From positions 41,365 to 105,364 of the forward strand of contig NZ_PPTF01000029.1 in assembly GCF_002902845.1 (NCBI RefSeq): 64,000 nt of DNA. Reading direction: 5' to 3'. The position numbers and the translations under genes were made by a program. This DNA comes from Chromobacterium sinusclupearum. GTDB taxonomy: Bacteria; Pseudomonadota; Gammaproteobacteria; Burkholderiales; Chromobacteriaceae. Positions 17,966 to 28,624 of this stretch are shown piece after piece. Every line of letters starts with the position of its first letter. Positions within the stretch are counted from its first letter, which is position 1. The notes under the pieces are model-generated. The model worked only from the letters and a program-made list of their open reading frames with translations, was not told the DNA's origin and ran no database searches.

Positions 17966-18316
17966 TCAATCGGGTTGCCGCGGGAAGCGGCGCGGCGGTT
18001 CGCGTCGTTCGGGTATGCGGTCGCTGCGCGCGAGCAGCATCAGCACGCCGGCCAGCACCATGCCCAGCGCCACGAAATGGCTGGTGCGCAGGCCAAGCTG
18101 GTCTATCGCGTAGATGGCGCCGCCGGCATAAGCCAGCAGCGGGCTGCTGACCAGGGTGGATTTGTTGAATCCATCCAACGCCAATAGCAGGACGCCGGCA
18201 GCAAACAGCAGCAGGGCGAGCAGGGTGGTGGTGTTGGGCAGCAGGGCGGTGCTCTTCAACAGCCAGACGCAGCCCAGGCAGATCAGCATGATGGGCAGGG
18301 CGGCGCTGCGCTTCAT
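17966..18316 (-). CDS. Small membrane protein (LiaF-like transmembrane region)
   Basis: This 116-residue protein has four closely spaced hydrophobic segments, a first helix with C-L-G-C-V-W-L-L and a charged R/P-rich tail. It resembles the LiaI/LiaF-type transmembrane domain (DUF5668), but the match is only by pattern. Its start overlaps the smpB stop by ATGA, so the two are probably translated together. Function is unknown. Confidence 0.6.
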   Translation of the reverse strand: MKRSAALPIMLICLGCVWLLKSTALLPNTTTLLALLLFAAGVLLLALDGFNKSTLVSSPLLAYAGGAIYAIDQLGLRTSHFVALGMVLAGVLMLLARSDRIPERREPPRRFPRQPD

Positions 18317-18768
18317 GCCGCGCCTCGCTGGTTCTTCATCACGCGCTGTTTCTCGCGCTGCCATTCGCGGTCTTTTTCGGTATCGCGTTTGTCGTGCAGC
18401 TTCTTGCCCTTGGCCAGGCCGACTTCGGCCTTGACGTTGCCTTTGCTGTAGTGCAGGTCGAGCGCCATCATGGTGTAGCCGGCGCGTTCCACCTTGCCGA
18501 TGAAGCGGTTGATTTCAGCCTGCGACATCAACAGCTTGCGCGGGCGCACCGGGTCCGGTTTGACGTGGGTGGAGGCGGATTGCAGCGGGGTGATGTGGCA
18601 GCCGATCAGCCAGAAGGCGCCGTTTTTCCAGTCCACGTAGCTTTCCTTGAGCTGAACGCGGCCGGCGCGGATGGCCTTGACCTCCCACCCTTCCAGCACA
18701 AGCCCGGCCTCGAGTTTTTCCTCGATGAAGTAGTCGTGGAAAGCCTTGCGGTTCTGGATGATGCTCAT
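18313..18768 (-). CDS. smpB: SsrA-binding protein SmpB
   Basis: A 151-residue basic protein that carries tmRNA into stalled ribosomes for trans-translation. Family features include N-R-K-A-F-H-D-Y, the [11 protein letters not shown] core, the C-terminal G-K-K-L-H-D-K-R and a lysine/arginine-rich tail that enters the decoding site. No tmRNA gene was found in the window. The adjacent divergent ratA-rnfH pair is a common neighbour of smpB. Confidence 0.96.
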   Translation of the reverse strand: MSIIQNRKAFHDYFIEEKLEAGLVLEGWEVKAIRAGRVQLKESYVDWKNGAFWLIGCHITPLQSASTHVKPDPVRPRKLLMSQAEINRFIGKVERAGYTMMALDLHYSKGNVKAEVGLAKGKKLHDKRDTEKDREWQREKQRVMKNQRGAA

Positions 18769-18794
18769 GTGTGGCGGGTTCCTTTGAATCCGCC

Positions 18795-18800
18795 ATTGTA
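18795..18800 (-). promoter_or_regulatory. Candidate extended -10 promoter of smpB
   Basis: On the minus strand TGC precedes TACAAT (18800-18795), giving an extended -10 element about 27 bases before the smpB start. The -35 region is weak. Confidence 0.4.
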
Positions 18801-18909
18801 GCAGAAGCTGTCACGCAACCAAAGTCGTACAAATTCAGTGGTTTGACGTGAAAGCACTTGCTCCTGATAGGGTGCGCTTGGAGCGGGAAGGGCGGAGCGG
18901 GGCGGTTTT

Positions 18910-18918
18910 TGCTAGAAT
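18910..18918 (+). promoter_or_regulatory. Extended -10 promoter of ratA
   Basis: TGC followed by TAGAAT (18913-18918) matches an extended -10 element. The predicted start near 18925 gives a leader of about 45 nt for ratA. Confidence 0.5.
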
Positions 18919-18944
18919 TGTGGCTTGATTGTCAGATCCGAGAC

Positions 18945-18965
18945 CCCGGCCGCGCCGGGTTTTTT
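18945..18965 (+). terminator. Terminator-like hairpin inside the ratA leader
   Basis: CCCGGC (18945-18950) pairs with GCCGGG (18954-18959), and six T follow at once. It ends four bases before the ratA start, so it may attenuate transcription or affect initiation. Confidence 0.5.
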
Positions 18966-18969
18966 GCCG

Positions 18970-19407
18970 ATGCAGCATGTCGAAAAAAGCGTCCTGGTGG
19001 CGCACACGCCGGCGCAGATGTACGCGCTGGTGGAGGATGTCGATCACTATAGCCGTTTCCTGCCCTGGTGCAGCAAGGCCGAAGTGTTGTCGCGCGATGG
19101 CGGGCAGGTATTGGCCAGCCTGCATATCGACTACCTGAAGGTGCGTCAGCACTTCACCACCCGCAACCACAATGTGGAGAACGAATCGATCCGCATGGAG
19201 CTGGTGGACGGCCCGTTTGAATCGCTGGAGGGGGTGTGGCAATTCAAGCCGCTGGGCGATTATGGCTGCAAGATCGAATTCAGCCTGCGCTACCAGTTTT
19301 CCAGCCGCATTCTGGAGAAGCTGATCGGGCCGGTGTTTGGCCACATCTCCAGCACGCTGGTGGATGCCTTCATTCAAGAAGCGGACAGGAAGTATGGCGA
19401 TGACTGA
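18970..19407 (+). CDS. ratA: RatA/COQ10-like START-domain protein
   Basis: A 145-residue START-fold protein of the COQ10/RatA group. The family pattern runs from V-E-K-S-V-L-V through Y-x-L-V-E-D-V-x-x-Y-x-x-F-L-P-W-C to the F-x-Y-x-F helix. In E. coli RatA was described as a toxin that blocks 70S assembly, while homologues bind ubiquinone, so both roles remain open. The ATG at 18970 lacks a visible ribosome-binding site and lies just after a terminator-like hairpin. It overlaps rnfH at ATGACTGA. Confidence 0.85.
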   Translation: MQHVEKSVLVAHTPAQMYALVEDVDHYSRFLPWCSKAEVLSRDGGQVLASLHIDYLKVRQHFTTRNHNVENESIRMELVDGPFESLEGVWQFKPLGDYGCKIEFSLRYQFSSRILEKLIGPVFGHISSTLVDAFIQEADRKYGDD

Positions 19408-19702
19408 GCGGCTGCGGGTGGAAGTGGCGTATGCCAGGCCTGACCGGCAATGGCTGGCGGCGGTGACGCTGCCGGCAGGCGCCCATGCCTTGGATGCCGT
19501 GCGCGCATCCGGCATTCTGGCGCAGTGCCCGGAGTTGGATGAGGCGGCATTGAAGCTGGGCGTTTTCGGCAAGGCTGTCAAAGCGGAGGCGCCGCTGCGA
19601 GACGGCGACCGCGTGGAGATCTATCGTCCCTTGCTGGCCGACCCCAAGGAGGTGCGCCGTCAGCGCGCCGAGGCGGGTAAGCGGATGAAAAAGGGCGGCT
19701 GA
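19400..19702 (+). CDS. rnfH: RnfH family ubiquitin-like protein (RatB)
   Basis: A 100-residue beta-grasp protein (UPF0125): V-x-V-x-x-A followed by G-I-x-x-x-C/P-E-L-D and a final G-D-R-V-E-I-Y-R-P-L-x-x-D-P-K-E-x-R-R-x-R. In many Proteobacteria it is paired with ratA and was proposed as its antitoxin partner, but that function is not settled. I use ATG 19400 for the conserved M-T-E-x-x-R start; ATG 19394 adds two residues. Both lie inside the end of ratA. Confidence 0.85.
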   Translation: MTERLRVEVAYARPDRQWLAAVTLPAGAHALDAVRASGILAQCPELDEAALKLGVFGKAVKAEAPLRDGDRVEIYRPLLADPKEVRRQRAEAGKRMKKGG

Positions 19703-19722
19703 AGCCGTTGGCGGGGTTCATG

Positions 19723-19753
19723 AAAAAAGGGATGGCTTTAGCCATCCCTTTTT
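19723..19753. terminator. Bidirectional terminator between rnfH and the diguanylate cyclase
   Basis: AAAAAAGGGATGGC (19723-19736) pairs with GCCATCCCTTTTT (19741-19753) around TTTA. Confidence 0.92.
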
Positions 19754-19770
19754 GTTGTCTAGTCTCAGCC

Positions 19771-21543
19771 TCAGGCTATCTCGTTCTCCGCAGAGCAGAC
19801 GCGGTTCTTGCCATTGATCTTGGCCTGGTACATCGCGTGGTCGGCGCGCTCCAGCACGTCGGCCTCCTGCTCGCCCAGGTGCCAGCGCGCGATGCCGGCG
19901 CTGAAGGTGATCAGCAGCTTGTCGTTGTTGGCCAGGAAGAAGGTCTTGGTCAGTTCGCGCTGCAGCCGTTGCACGGTTTGAATGGCTTCGGTTTCCGGCG
20001 TGTCCGGCATCAGGATGACGAATTCCTCGCCGCCGAAGCGCGCCACGATGTCGGCCGGCCGCAGGCTGTGCTTGATGGTGTCAACCAGGTACTTCAGCGC
20101 GTCGTCGCCGGCCAGGTGGCCGTAACGGTCATTCAACTGCTTGAAGTTGTCGACGTCGATCAGCGCCACGGATAGCGGCGCGGCGGTGCGCTCGGCGCGG
20201 CTGATCTCGCGCTGGAAGTATTCGGCCAGGCCGCGGCGGTTGTAAGCGCCGGTCAGCTGGTCTTCCTTGACCTTGGCGCTGGCGGCTTCCAGCGCGGCTT
20301 CCAGCTCATGGATGCGGTGTTCCGCCGCTTCCACCTGCTCTTTGGCCGAAACCAGTTCGTCGCGCGAGCGGGTCAGGTCCAGCTGCATGATGGAGGTGTC
20401 TTCCATCAGCGCGCTGATGATGCCGCCCAAGTCATCGACATTGCTGGTGTGTTTCAGCTTTTCGCTGTGATTCTGGATCTTGGTATGGAATTCGTCGGTG
20501 CTGTCGGTCATGGCCGCCAGCCGGCTGACGAAGCGGTCCAGCAGGGCGCGCAGGGAGCTGGCGGCTTCGTCCAGCGAGCTTTTCAGCATGCCCTGCTTGC
20601 GGATGACTTCCTTCAGGCTGCTTTCCAACTGGTAAATCTGCTGCATGGACAGCGGTTCCTGGCTCAGCATTTCCTGCAAGGAACCAACCTGTCCCAGCAG
20701 GTAGTCATCCGAGCGGTTGAGCTCCGCGATGTTGTCCAGCATCAGCTTGAGCAGATTGGCCAAGCCGGTGGCGAGCCGCCCTTCCTGTTGCGACTGCAGC
20801 TCCAGTTTGATCATGAAGGCGCGCAGCTTGGGCATGAAGGCGTTCAGGTTGGCATCGTCGACGATGCCATCCAGTTCCTTCAGCAAAGCCTCCAGATTGT
20901 CCACCAGGTCCGGATAGCTGGCCAGGCGCGGCTCCAGGCCGTGCTTCAAGGCGAAGGCCAGCGTTCTTTGCCAGGCTTGCCAGCTGTCCGGGCTGATGGG
21001 GATGTCCGCCGAGCTTTCGCCGTTGACGGTTTCGATTCCGGGCAGGGTTTCGCGCACGGAGGGCGCGGCGTTCCAGTTCTGCAGCAGCCCAACCAGTTTC
21101 TGGTTCAGCTCTTCCGGCTGGTTGCCGTAATTGATCAGCACGCGTTCGAGCGTGCTTTGCTTGTGATGCTGGGGAAGGTCGGGCTGGCGGATTTCCCAGC
21201 TTTTGATGAGGTTCTGGATCACCAGGCCCCAGCTCTGCGTCAACTGCTGGCTGGCGAAGCTGCTGCGCAGAAAGTCGATGACCAGCTGAGGAGCCTGCTC
21301 CCAGCGGTTTTCGTCGCAGACCTGTTTCAGGCGATTGAACGTCACCTTGGCCTGGACGTTGTCCTGCGGAAGGGTCTCCAGGGCGCGCAATAGCAATATG
21401 GCCAGCTTGTTGTCGCGCACCATGGGAGTTTGCGTCAACTCGTGGTAGACCCGCTCGAAGTTTTCTGGTGTCGGAAGCAGCTTGCGCAATGACAGCTGCT
21501 TCAGGGTTTCGCGTGCCACTTCGATAGGGTTCTGTGTCGTCAT
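19771..21543 (-). CDS. Diguanylate cyclase (GGDEF)
   Basis: A 590-residue soluble protein. A long helical N-terminal region (about 1-430) has no recognised sensor fold but includes a coiled-coil stretch (SAKEQVEAAEHRIHELEAAL). A GGDEF domain follows with the active motif R-F-G-G-E-E-F (near residue 502) and an I-site R-P-A-D five residues before it. So cyclic-di-GMP synthesis with product inhibition is likely. The absence of membrane segments points to cytoplasmic sensing. I chose ATG 21543, which is preceded by AAGG, over ATG 21582. It is transcribed convergently with ratA-rnfH. Confidence 0.88.
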   Translation of the reverse strand: MTTQNPIEVARETLKQLSLRKLLPTPENFERVYHELTQTPMVRDNKLAILLLRALETLPQDNVQAKVTFNRLKQVCDENRWEQAPQLVIDFLRSSFASQQLTQSWGLVIQNLIKSWEIRQPDLPQHHKQSTLERVLINYGNQPEELNQKLVGLLQNWNAAPSVRETLPGIETVNGESSADIPISPDSWQAWQRTLAFALKHGLEPRLASYPDLVDNLEALLKELDGIVDDANLNAFMPKLRAFMIKLELQSQQEGRLATGLANLLKLMLDNIAELNRSDDYLLGQVGSLQEMLSQEPLSMQQIYQLESSLKEVIRKQGMLKSSLDEAASSLRALLDRFVSRLAAMTDSTDEFHTKIQNHSEKLKHTSNVDDLGGIISALMEDTSIMQLDLTRSRDELVSAKEQVEAAEHRIHELEAALEAASAKVKEDQLTGAYNRRGLAEYFQREISRAERTAAPLSVALIDVDNFKQLNDRYGHLAGDDALKYLVDTIKHSLRPADIVARFGGEEFVILMPDTPETEAIQTVQRLQRELTKTFFLANNDKLLITFSAGIARWHLGEQEADVLERADHAMYQAKINGKNRVCSAENEIA

Positions 21544-21608
21544 TGCCCAAACCTTGGTGCTTTTAAGGCGGCCAGCCATCATGGGATTGTTCAGCGAATG
21601 AGGGTCCG

Positions 21609-21911
21609 TTATCGGGTGACCCGCGGCGGAGGTCGCTTGCTGGAATCCAGCAATTGGAAAAATACCTCACCGTCGCGAATCATGCCAAGTTCGTTACGAG
21701 CTCTTTCCTCTATGGCATCGCTGCCTTGCTTCAGGTCGCGCACTTCCGCGTCCAGAGCAGCGTTGCGGGCAATCAGCTTTTGGGTGATTGCCCGCTGTTC
21801 CTGCAGCTGCTTGTCCAGCTGCCAGACCCTGAACCAGCTGCCCTTGCCGAACCAGAGCGGCCACTGCAAGGCAAGGATAACGGACACCAGGGTCGCGGTC
21901 AGCCAGCGCAT
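21609..21911 (-). CDS. ftsB: Cell-division protein FtsB
   Basis: A 100-residue bitopic protein: a short cytoplasmic N-terminus, one membrane helix (about 4-20) and a coiled coil ([26 protein letters not shown]). This is the FtsB layout, part of the FtsQBL complex at the division septum. The end-of-coil motif [13 protein letters not shown] matches the family. The start lies four bases after the eno stop, as in many Proteobacteria. Confidence 0.93.
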   Translation of the reverse strand: MRWLTATLVSVILALQWPLWFGKGSWFRVWQLDKQLQEQRAITQKLIARNAALDAEVRDLKQGSDAIEERARNELGMIRDGEVFFQLLDSSKRPPPRVTR

Positions 21912-21915
21912 GCAA

Positions 21916-23265
<1,350 letters not shown>

Positions 23266-23279
23266 CTACCGGCTGTCTA

Positions 23280-24128
23280 TTACAGCGAGTGCTCCAGCCA
23301 GGGATTTTGCTTGACCAAGCCATCCAGCGCCTTGAGCGTGGTCAGCAATTCCTTGATGCGGTGCATCGGCCAGGCGATATGGCCGTCGCACAGCGCCCGA
23401 TCGGGATCGGGGTGGGTCTCCAGATAGATGCCGGCCACGCCTGCCGATACGGCGGCGCGCGCCAGCACCGGCATGAAGCGGCGGGGGTTCGCGTCGCCGG
23501 CCTGCAGGCCGGGCAATTGCGCCGAATGGCTGACATCGAACACCACTGGGCAGGCGGTTTCCCGCATCACGGCCAGAGAGCGCATGTCGGCAATCAGATC
23601 ATTGTAACCGAAGGAGGTGCCGCGCTCGCAGGCCAGGAAGACGTCTTCCGGCAGGCTGGCTTCGCGGGCCGCCTCGCGCGCGCGCTGAATCACCTGCTGC
23701 ATCTCGCCGGGCGCCATGAACGGCCCCTTCTTGATGTTGACCGGTTTGCCGCACTGCGCCACCGCGCGGATGAAGTCGGCCTGATGCGCCAGGAAGGCCG
23801 GCGTCTGCACCACGTCCACTACGCTGGCTACCTGCACCACTTCGTTCTCGGTGTGCACATCGGTGAGGATGGGCACGCCGATCTGGCGGCGCACATCCTC
23901 CAGGATGCGCAGGCCCTGGTCGATGCCAAAGCCGCGGAACACGCCGAGCGCGGGGCGGTTGGCCTTGTCGTAGCTCGACTTGTAGATGAACGGGATGTCC
24001 AGCGCGTCGGCGATCTCCTTCAGCCGGCCGGCGGTGTCCAGCGCCATCTGGGCGCTTTCCACCACGCTGGGGCCGGCGATCAGGAACAGCGGCCGGTCAA
24101 GGCCGACTTCGAATCCACACAGCTTCAT
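23280..24128 (-). CDS. kdsA: KDO-8-phosphate synthase (divergent)
   Basis: A 282-residue aldolase that joins phosphoenolpyruvate and arabinose-5-phosphate for lipopolysaccharide KDO. Most family residues are present, including V-N-I-K-K-G (near 130) and H201, E237 and D248 at metal-ligand positions. Two departures stand out. The metal cysteine of the metal-dependent class (AGPC or AGTC in relatives) is serine, S21. The usual K-A-N-R-S-S is K-A-N-R-P-A. Only genes of the usual operon surround it, so it is probably the working KdsA. It lies five bases after pyrG. Confidence 0.88.
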   Translation of the reverse strand: MKLCGFEVGLDRPLFLIAGPSVVESAQMALDTAGRLKEIADALDIPFIYKSSYDKANRPALGVFRGFGIDQGLRILEDVRRQIGVPILTDVHTENEVVQVASVVDVVQTPAFLAHQADFIRAVAQCGKPVNIKKGPFMAPGEMQQVIQRAREAAREASLPEDVFLACERGTSFGYNDLIADMRSLAVMRETACPVVFDVSHSAQLPGLQAGDANPRRFMPVLARAAVSAGVAGIYLETHPDPDRALCDGHIAWPMHRIKELLTTLKALDGLVKQNPWLEHSL

Positions 24129-24133
24129 CGGCT

Positions 24134-25804
<1,671 letters not shown>

Positions 25805-25928
25805 TTACCCTGAAATCGTGCGAAGTTGAATCACTTGCTGCATCGAGTTGCAGCGAGGGCTCGGCGAAGAATGCAACACTCACTATAGACGTCCGACAAT
25901 AAAGCTCGCGCAGTTGTGGCGAATCCGT

Positions 25929-25934
25929 TACAAT
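25929..25934 (+). promoter_or_regulatory. Candidate -10 box for rpmB-rpmG
   Basis: TACAAT at 25929-25934 is a good -10 match, about 120 bases before rpmB. The matching -35 region is poor. Confidence 0.4.
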
Positions 25935-25956
25935 GCCCGCCGACTGTTTCATTACG

Positions 25957-26030
25957 AGAGCGCGCCCGTCCTGCGTCGGGTGCGCGTTCCGCTTGAATTA
26001 CTGGCTTTTTCTATGTTATAAAGCCAGCTT
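25957..26030 (+). promoter_or_regulatory. Structured leader of rpmB with terminator-like hairpin
   Basis: Two hairpins precede rpmB. The first joins GCGCGCCCG and CGGGTGCGCG near 25958-25986. The second pairs CTGGCTTT (26001-26008) with AAAGCCAG (26020-26027) and is followed by CTTTT. Ribosomal-protein operons often have such leaders for autogenous control. I do not recognise this one as a known class. Confidence 0.45.
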
Positions 26031-26053
26031 TTACCGGTTTTGGGAGTTTAACC

Positions 26054-26287
26054 ATGGCGCGAGTTTGCAAAGTCACCGGCAAGCGTCCGATGACCGGGAA
26101 CAACGTTTCCCACGCCAACAACAAGACTAAACGTCGTTTCCTGCCGAACCTGCAATATCGCAAGTTCTGGGTAGAGAGCGAAAACCGCTGGGTGCGTCTG
26201 CGCGTATCCAACGCCGCACTGCGCACCATCGACAAGGTGGGCATCGATGTAGTGCTGGCTGATCTGCGCGCTCGCGGCGAGATCTAA
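26054..26287 (+). CDS. rpmB: 50S ribosomal protein L28
   Basis: A 77-residue basic protein with the L28 hallmark start [22 protein letters not shown]. It has a single cysteine and so no complete zinc site. GGGAG lies seven bases before the ATG. It is followed by rpmG after 34 bases, forming the usual pair. Confidence 0.97.
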   Translation: MARVCKVTGKRPMTGNNVSHANNKTKRRFLPNLQYRKFWVESENRWVRLRVSNAALRTIDKVGIDVVLADLRARGEI

Positions 26288-26321
26288 GCGGTCAACCAGA
26301 TAAGGCACAGAGGTATACATC

Positions 26322-26477
26322 ATGCGCGATAAGATCAAGCTGGAATCCACTGCTGGTACCGGCCACTTCTACACCACCACCAAGAACAAGCGCACTATGC
26401 CGGAAAAGATGGAGATCAAGAAATTTGATCCCGTTGCCCGCAAGCATGTTCTGTACAAGGAAACCAAGCTGAAATAA
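26322..26477 (+). CDS. rpmG: 50S ribosomal protein L33
   Basis: A 51-residue protein starting [20 protein letters not shown] and ending ETKLK. It has no cysteines, so it is the zinc-independent (C-minus) form of L33. AGAGGT stands a few bases before the ATG at 26322. The gene is too short for many gene callers but is clearly real and paired with rpmB. Confidence 0.96.
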   Translation: MRDKIKLESTAGTGHFYTTTKNKRTMPEKMEIKKFDPVARKHVLYKETKLK

Positions 26478-26502
26478 GCTTGCTTCCTGGTTGTTTGAAG
26501 AG

Positions 26503-26533
26503 CCCTTCTCTGGTGCACGGAGAAGGGTTTTTT
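26503..26533 (+). terminator. Terminator after rpmG
   Basis: CCCTTCTC (26503-26510) pairs with GAGAAGGG (26520-26527), followed by six T. Confidence 0.92.
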
Positions 26534-26573
26534 ATTTTCACCCATGCATTTGCTGATGGGTGCGCTGCACAGC

Positions 26574-26604
26574 AAAAAGGCCAGTCGAGAGACTGGCCTT
26601 TTGT
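26574..26604. terminator. Bidirectional terminator facing the uracil-DNA glycosylase gene
   Basis: The stem AAAAAGGCCAGTC/GACTGGCCTTTT with loop GAGA lies between rpmG and the convergent minus-strand gene. Confidence 0.9.
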
Positions 26605-26633
26605 TTTGGCTATTGATATTGGCGTGGCGCGTT

Positions 26634-27485
26634 TCAGTTGGCAGCTTGGCGGAATACCTTGCGCGCCAGCAGCAGGTCTTGCCAGGCCTTGGCCTTGTCC
26701 GGTTGATTGCGCAGCAGGTAGGCAGGGTGGTAGCTGACTACCAGCGGCACGCCCTGGTAGCGGTGCACCTTGCCGCGCAGGCGGCCGATGGAGTCTGCCG
26801 TTTCCAGCAGCGTTTGCGCGGCGAAGCGGCCCAGCGCCACGATCAGCGTCGGCTGGATATGATGGATTTGCTGCAGCAGATAGCCGTTGCAGGCGGCGAT
26901 CTCATCCGGCGCCGGATTGCGGTTGCCAGGCGGGCGGCATTTCAGCACGTTGGCGATATAGACATCCTGGTCCCGGTCCAGGCCGGCCGCGGCCAGCATA
27001 TTGTCCAGCAGCTGGCCGGCGCGCCCGACGAAGGGCAGGCCTTGTTTGTCCTCGTTTTCGCCCGGCGCCTCGCCTATCAGCATCCAGCGCGCTTGCGGAT
27101 TGCCGCGGCCAAATACCGTTTGCGTGCGGGTTTCGCACAGGCGGCAGCGCTGACAATCGGCCACTTCGCGTTGCAGTTGCGGCCACTCCAGTCGCGGCAG
27201 CTCGATGCGGGTTTCGGCGATGGGCGCGTCTGGTGGCGGAGGGGGCGGCTCGGCCGGCTCCGCTGCCTGGTTGGTGATGGCGGCGGCGAGGCTTGGGCTG
27301 TCGCTGACGGCCGGAATGGCCGCTGCCGCGAGGGGCGGCGCGTCGGTTTCATCCACGGCATCTGTGACTGCGGCGCGCATCTCTTGCCGTTGTATTTGGG
27401 CGGGATGGTGCTCGAACCAGCCGTCACGCGGCAGCCAGGTCGGACCCAGGCCCATTTCTTGTTGCAACTGGCTGGCGCGGCTCAC
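26634..27485 (-). CDS. Family 4 uracil-DNA glycosylase
   Basis: A 283-residue protein. The C-terminal ~190 residues form a UDG family 4 domain. Cluster cysteines occur in C-x-x-C (CQRCRLC) and later in LKCRPP and EIAAC. Motif A is [17 protein letters not shown], and motif B is S-Y-H-P-A-Y-L-L. It removes uracil from DNA. Before the domain lies an Ala/Pro-rich linker of about 70 residues. I prefer the GTG start at 27485, which overlaps the rimI stop (GTGA); the frame running further upstream lies inside rimI and is not coding. Confidence 0.87.
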   Translation of the reverse strand: MSRASQLQQEMGLGPTWLPRDGWFEHHPAQIQRQEMRAAVTDAVDETDAPPLAAAAIPAVSDSPSLAAAITNQAAEPAEPPPPPPDAPIAETRIELPRLEWPQLQREVADCQRCRLCETRTQTVFGRGNPQARWMLIGEAPGENEDKQGLPFVGRAGQLLDNMLAAAGLDRDQDVYIANVLKCRPPGNRNPAPDEIAACNGYLLQQIHHIQPTLIVALGRFAAQTLLETADSIGRLRGKVHRYQGVPLVVSYHPAYLLRNQPDKAKAWQDLLLARKVFRQAAN

Positions 27486-27925
27486 AGCGTGGCTTCCATC
27501 AGGATGGCGTGTTCTCTGCCTGGGTTGGCTGGATAGTAGTTCTTGCGCAGCCCGCATTGGTGGAAGCCGCAGCGCTGGTAGAGTTTGCGCGCGATGGCAT
27601 TGCTTTCCCTGACTTCCAGGAACAGCCGCCGGCAGCAGTCGTCGCGCAGATCCTGCAGCATGGCTTGCATCAGTTGGATGCCCAGGCCCTGGCCCTGGTG
27701 CTCGCGCGCGACAACGATATTGAGAATCTCCGCTTCGTCCAGCACGCGCATGATCAGGGCGAAGCCTTGCAGCGCGTCCTGCTCGTCGAACAGGCCATAG
27801 CACGGGTAGCCGGCTTCCAGGCTGTCGCGGTATTGTCCCACCCGCCATGGATGCGGGGTGGCCTGCTGCTCTAAATCGGCGAGCAGCTGGGGATTGTCCG
27901 GCGTGAAGCGGCGTACGCGGCTCAT
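27482..27925 (-). CDS. rimI: Ribosomal protein S18-alanine N-acetyltransferase
   Basis: A 147-residue GNAT-fold enzyme with the acetyl-CoA motif R-E-H-Q-G-Q-G-L-G near residues 73-81 and the C-terminal Y-x-R-C-G-F-H. RimI acetylates the N-terminus of S18. It follows tsaB with a four-base ATGA overlap and overlaps the downstream glycosylase, so tsaB-rimI-udg is one tightly packed operon. This gene pairing supports RimI over other GNAT enzymes. Confidence 0.9.
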   Translation of the reverse strand: MSRVRRFTPDNPQLLADLEQQATPHPWRVGQYRDSLEAGYPCYGLFDEQDALQGFALIMRVLDEAEILNIVVAREHQGQGLGIQLMQAMLQDLRDDCCRRLFLEVRESNAIARKLYQRCGFHQCGLRKNYYPANPGREHAILMEATL

Positions 27926-28593
27926 CGTTGGCGCGCCTGTTGCTGTTCCACCGAGGTCAGCGCCACCTTGTTGCGCACATAGAGCAATTCAGCGTCGCGC
28001 GGATGGGTGGCCGGGTAGCGGCCGCTCTCGGCCAGCTTGATGTAGGCCGACGCGTGGGGGCGCACCGGGCCGGCATGCGGCAGCCGGGCGCGCGCATCGG
28101 CCAGCAACTGCGGATAGTTGTCGAAGCCATCGCCGGCCAGCAAGGTGGTGCCATCCAGCAGCTGCACGTCCTCGGGGGAGGCCACGCGGATGGGGCTTAG
28201 CCTCTCCCAGTCCGCGCCGGTTCGATAGTGCGCGCTGTACACCTGTTGCATGCGGGCGTCGAAGCAAACCAGCACCTGACCCTCGCCAGCCTGGTAGGCC
28301 AGGTTGTCCAGCGTGGGGATGGCGATCACCGGCAGGTCGGCGGAGTAGGCCAGGCCCTGGGCGATGCCGCAGGCGATGCGCAGGCCGGTGAAGGCGCCGG
28401 GGCCTTGGCCGAATACGATGCCGTCCAGTTCGGACAGCGAGCATCCTGCGGCGGCGAGCAGTTTCGAGACCTCCGGCAGCGTGCGCTCGGCATGCTTCTG
28501 CTCCACGCATTGGTGGAAAATCAGCATGTCTTCGCCCTGGCTCAGGGCCAGCGACAGATAGGTGGTGGAGGTATCTAGGGCTAACAGTTTCAT
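27922..28593 (-). CDS. tsaB: tRNA threonylcarbamoyladenosine factor TsaB
   Basis: A 223-residue ASKHA-fold protein with the N-terminal L-A-L-D-T-S-T motif and G-Q-G-P-G-A-F-T-G-L-R-I-A-C-G (near residues 60-76). TsaB partners TsaD, TsaE and TsaC in t6A37 modification of ANN-decoding tRNAs. It lacks the metal-binding histidines of TsaD, as usual. It is the first gene of the tsaB-rimI-udg operon. Confidence 0.93.
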   Translation of the reverse strand: MKLLALDTSTTYLSLALSQGEDMLIFHQCVEQKHAERTLPEVSKLLAAAGCSLSELDGIVFGQGPGAFTGLRIACGIAQGLAYSADLPVIAIPTLDNLAYQAGEGQVLVCFDARMQQVYSAHYRTGADWERLSPIRVASPEDVQLLDGTTLLAGDGFDNYPQLLADARARLPHAGPVRPHASAYIKLAESGRYPATHPRDAELLYVRNKVALTSVEQQQARQR

Positions 28594-28624
28594 CGGGCTT
28601 GCTACAACCTTGCAGGGTTGAGAA

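Noticed and set aside
18769..18969. tmRNA gene near smpB
   Set aside because: No tRNA-like ends or tag frame were found in the gap.
26634..27848. Extended start of the uracil-DNA glycosylase
   Set aside because: The extra 120 residues lie inside rimI in another frame; the GTG overlapping the rimI stop fits better.
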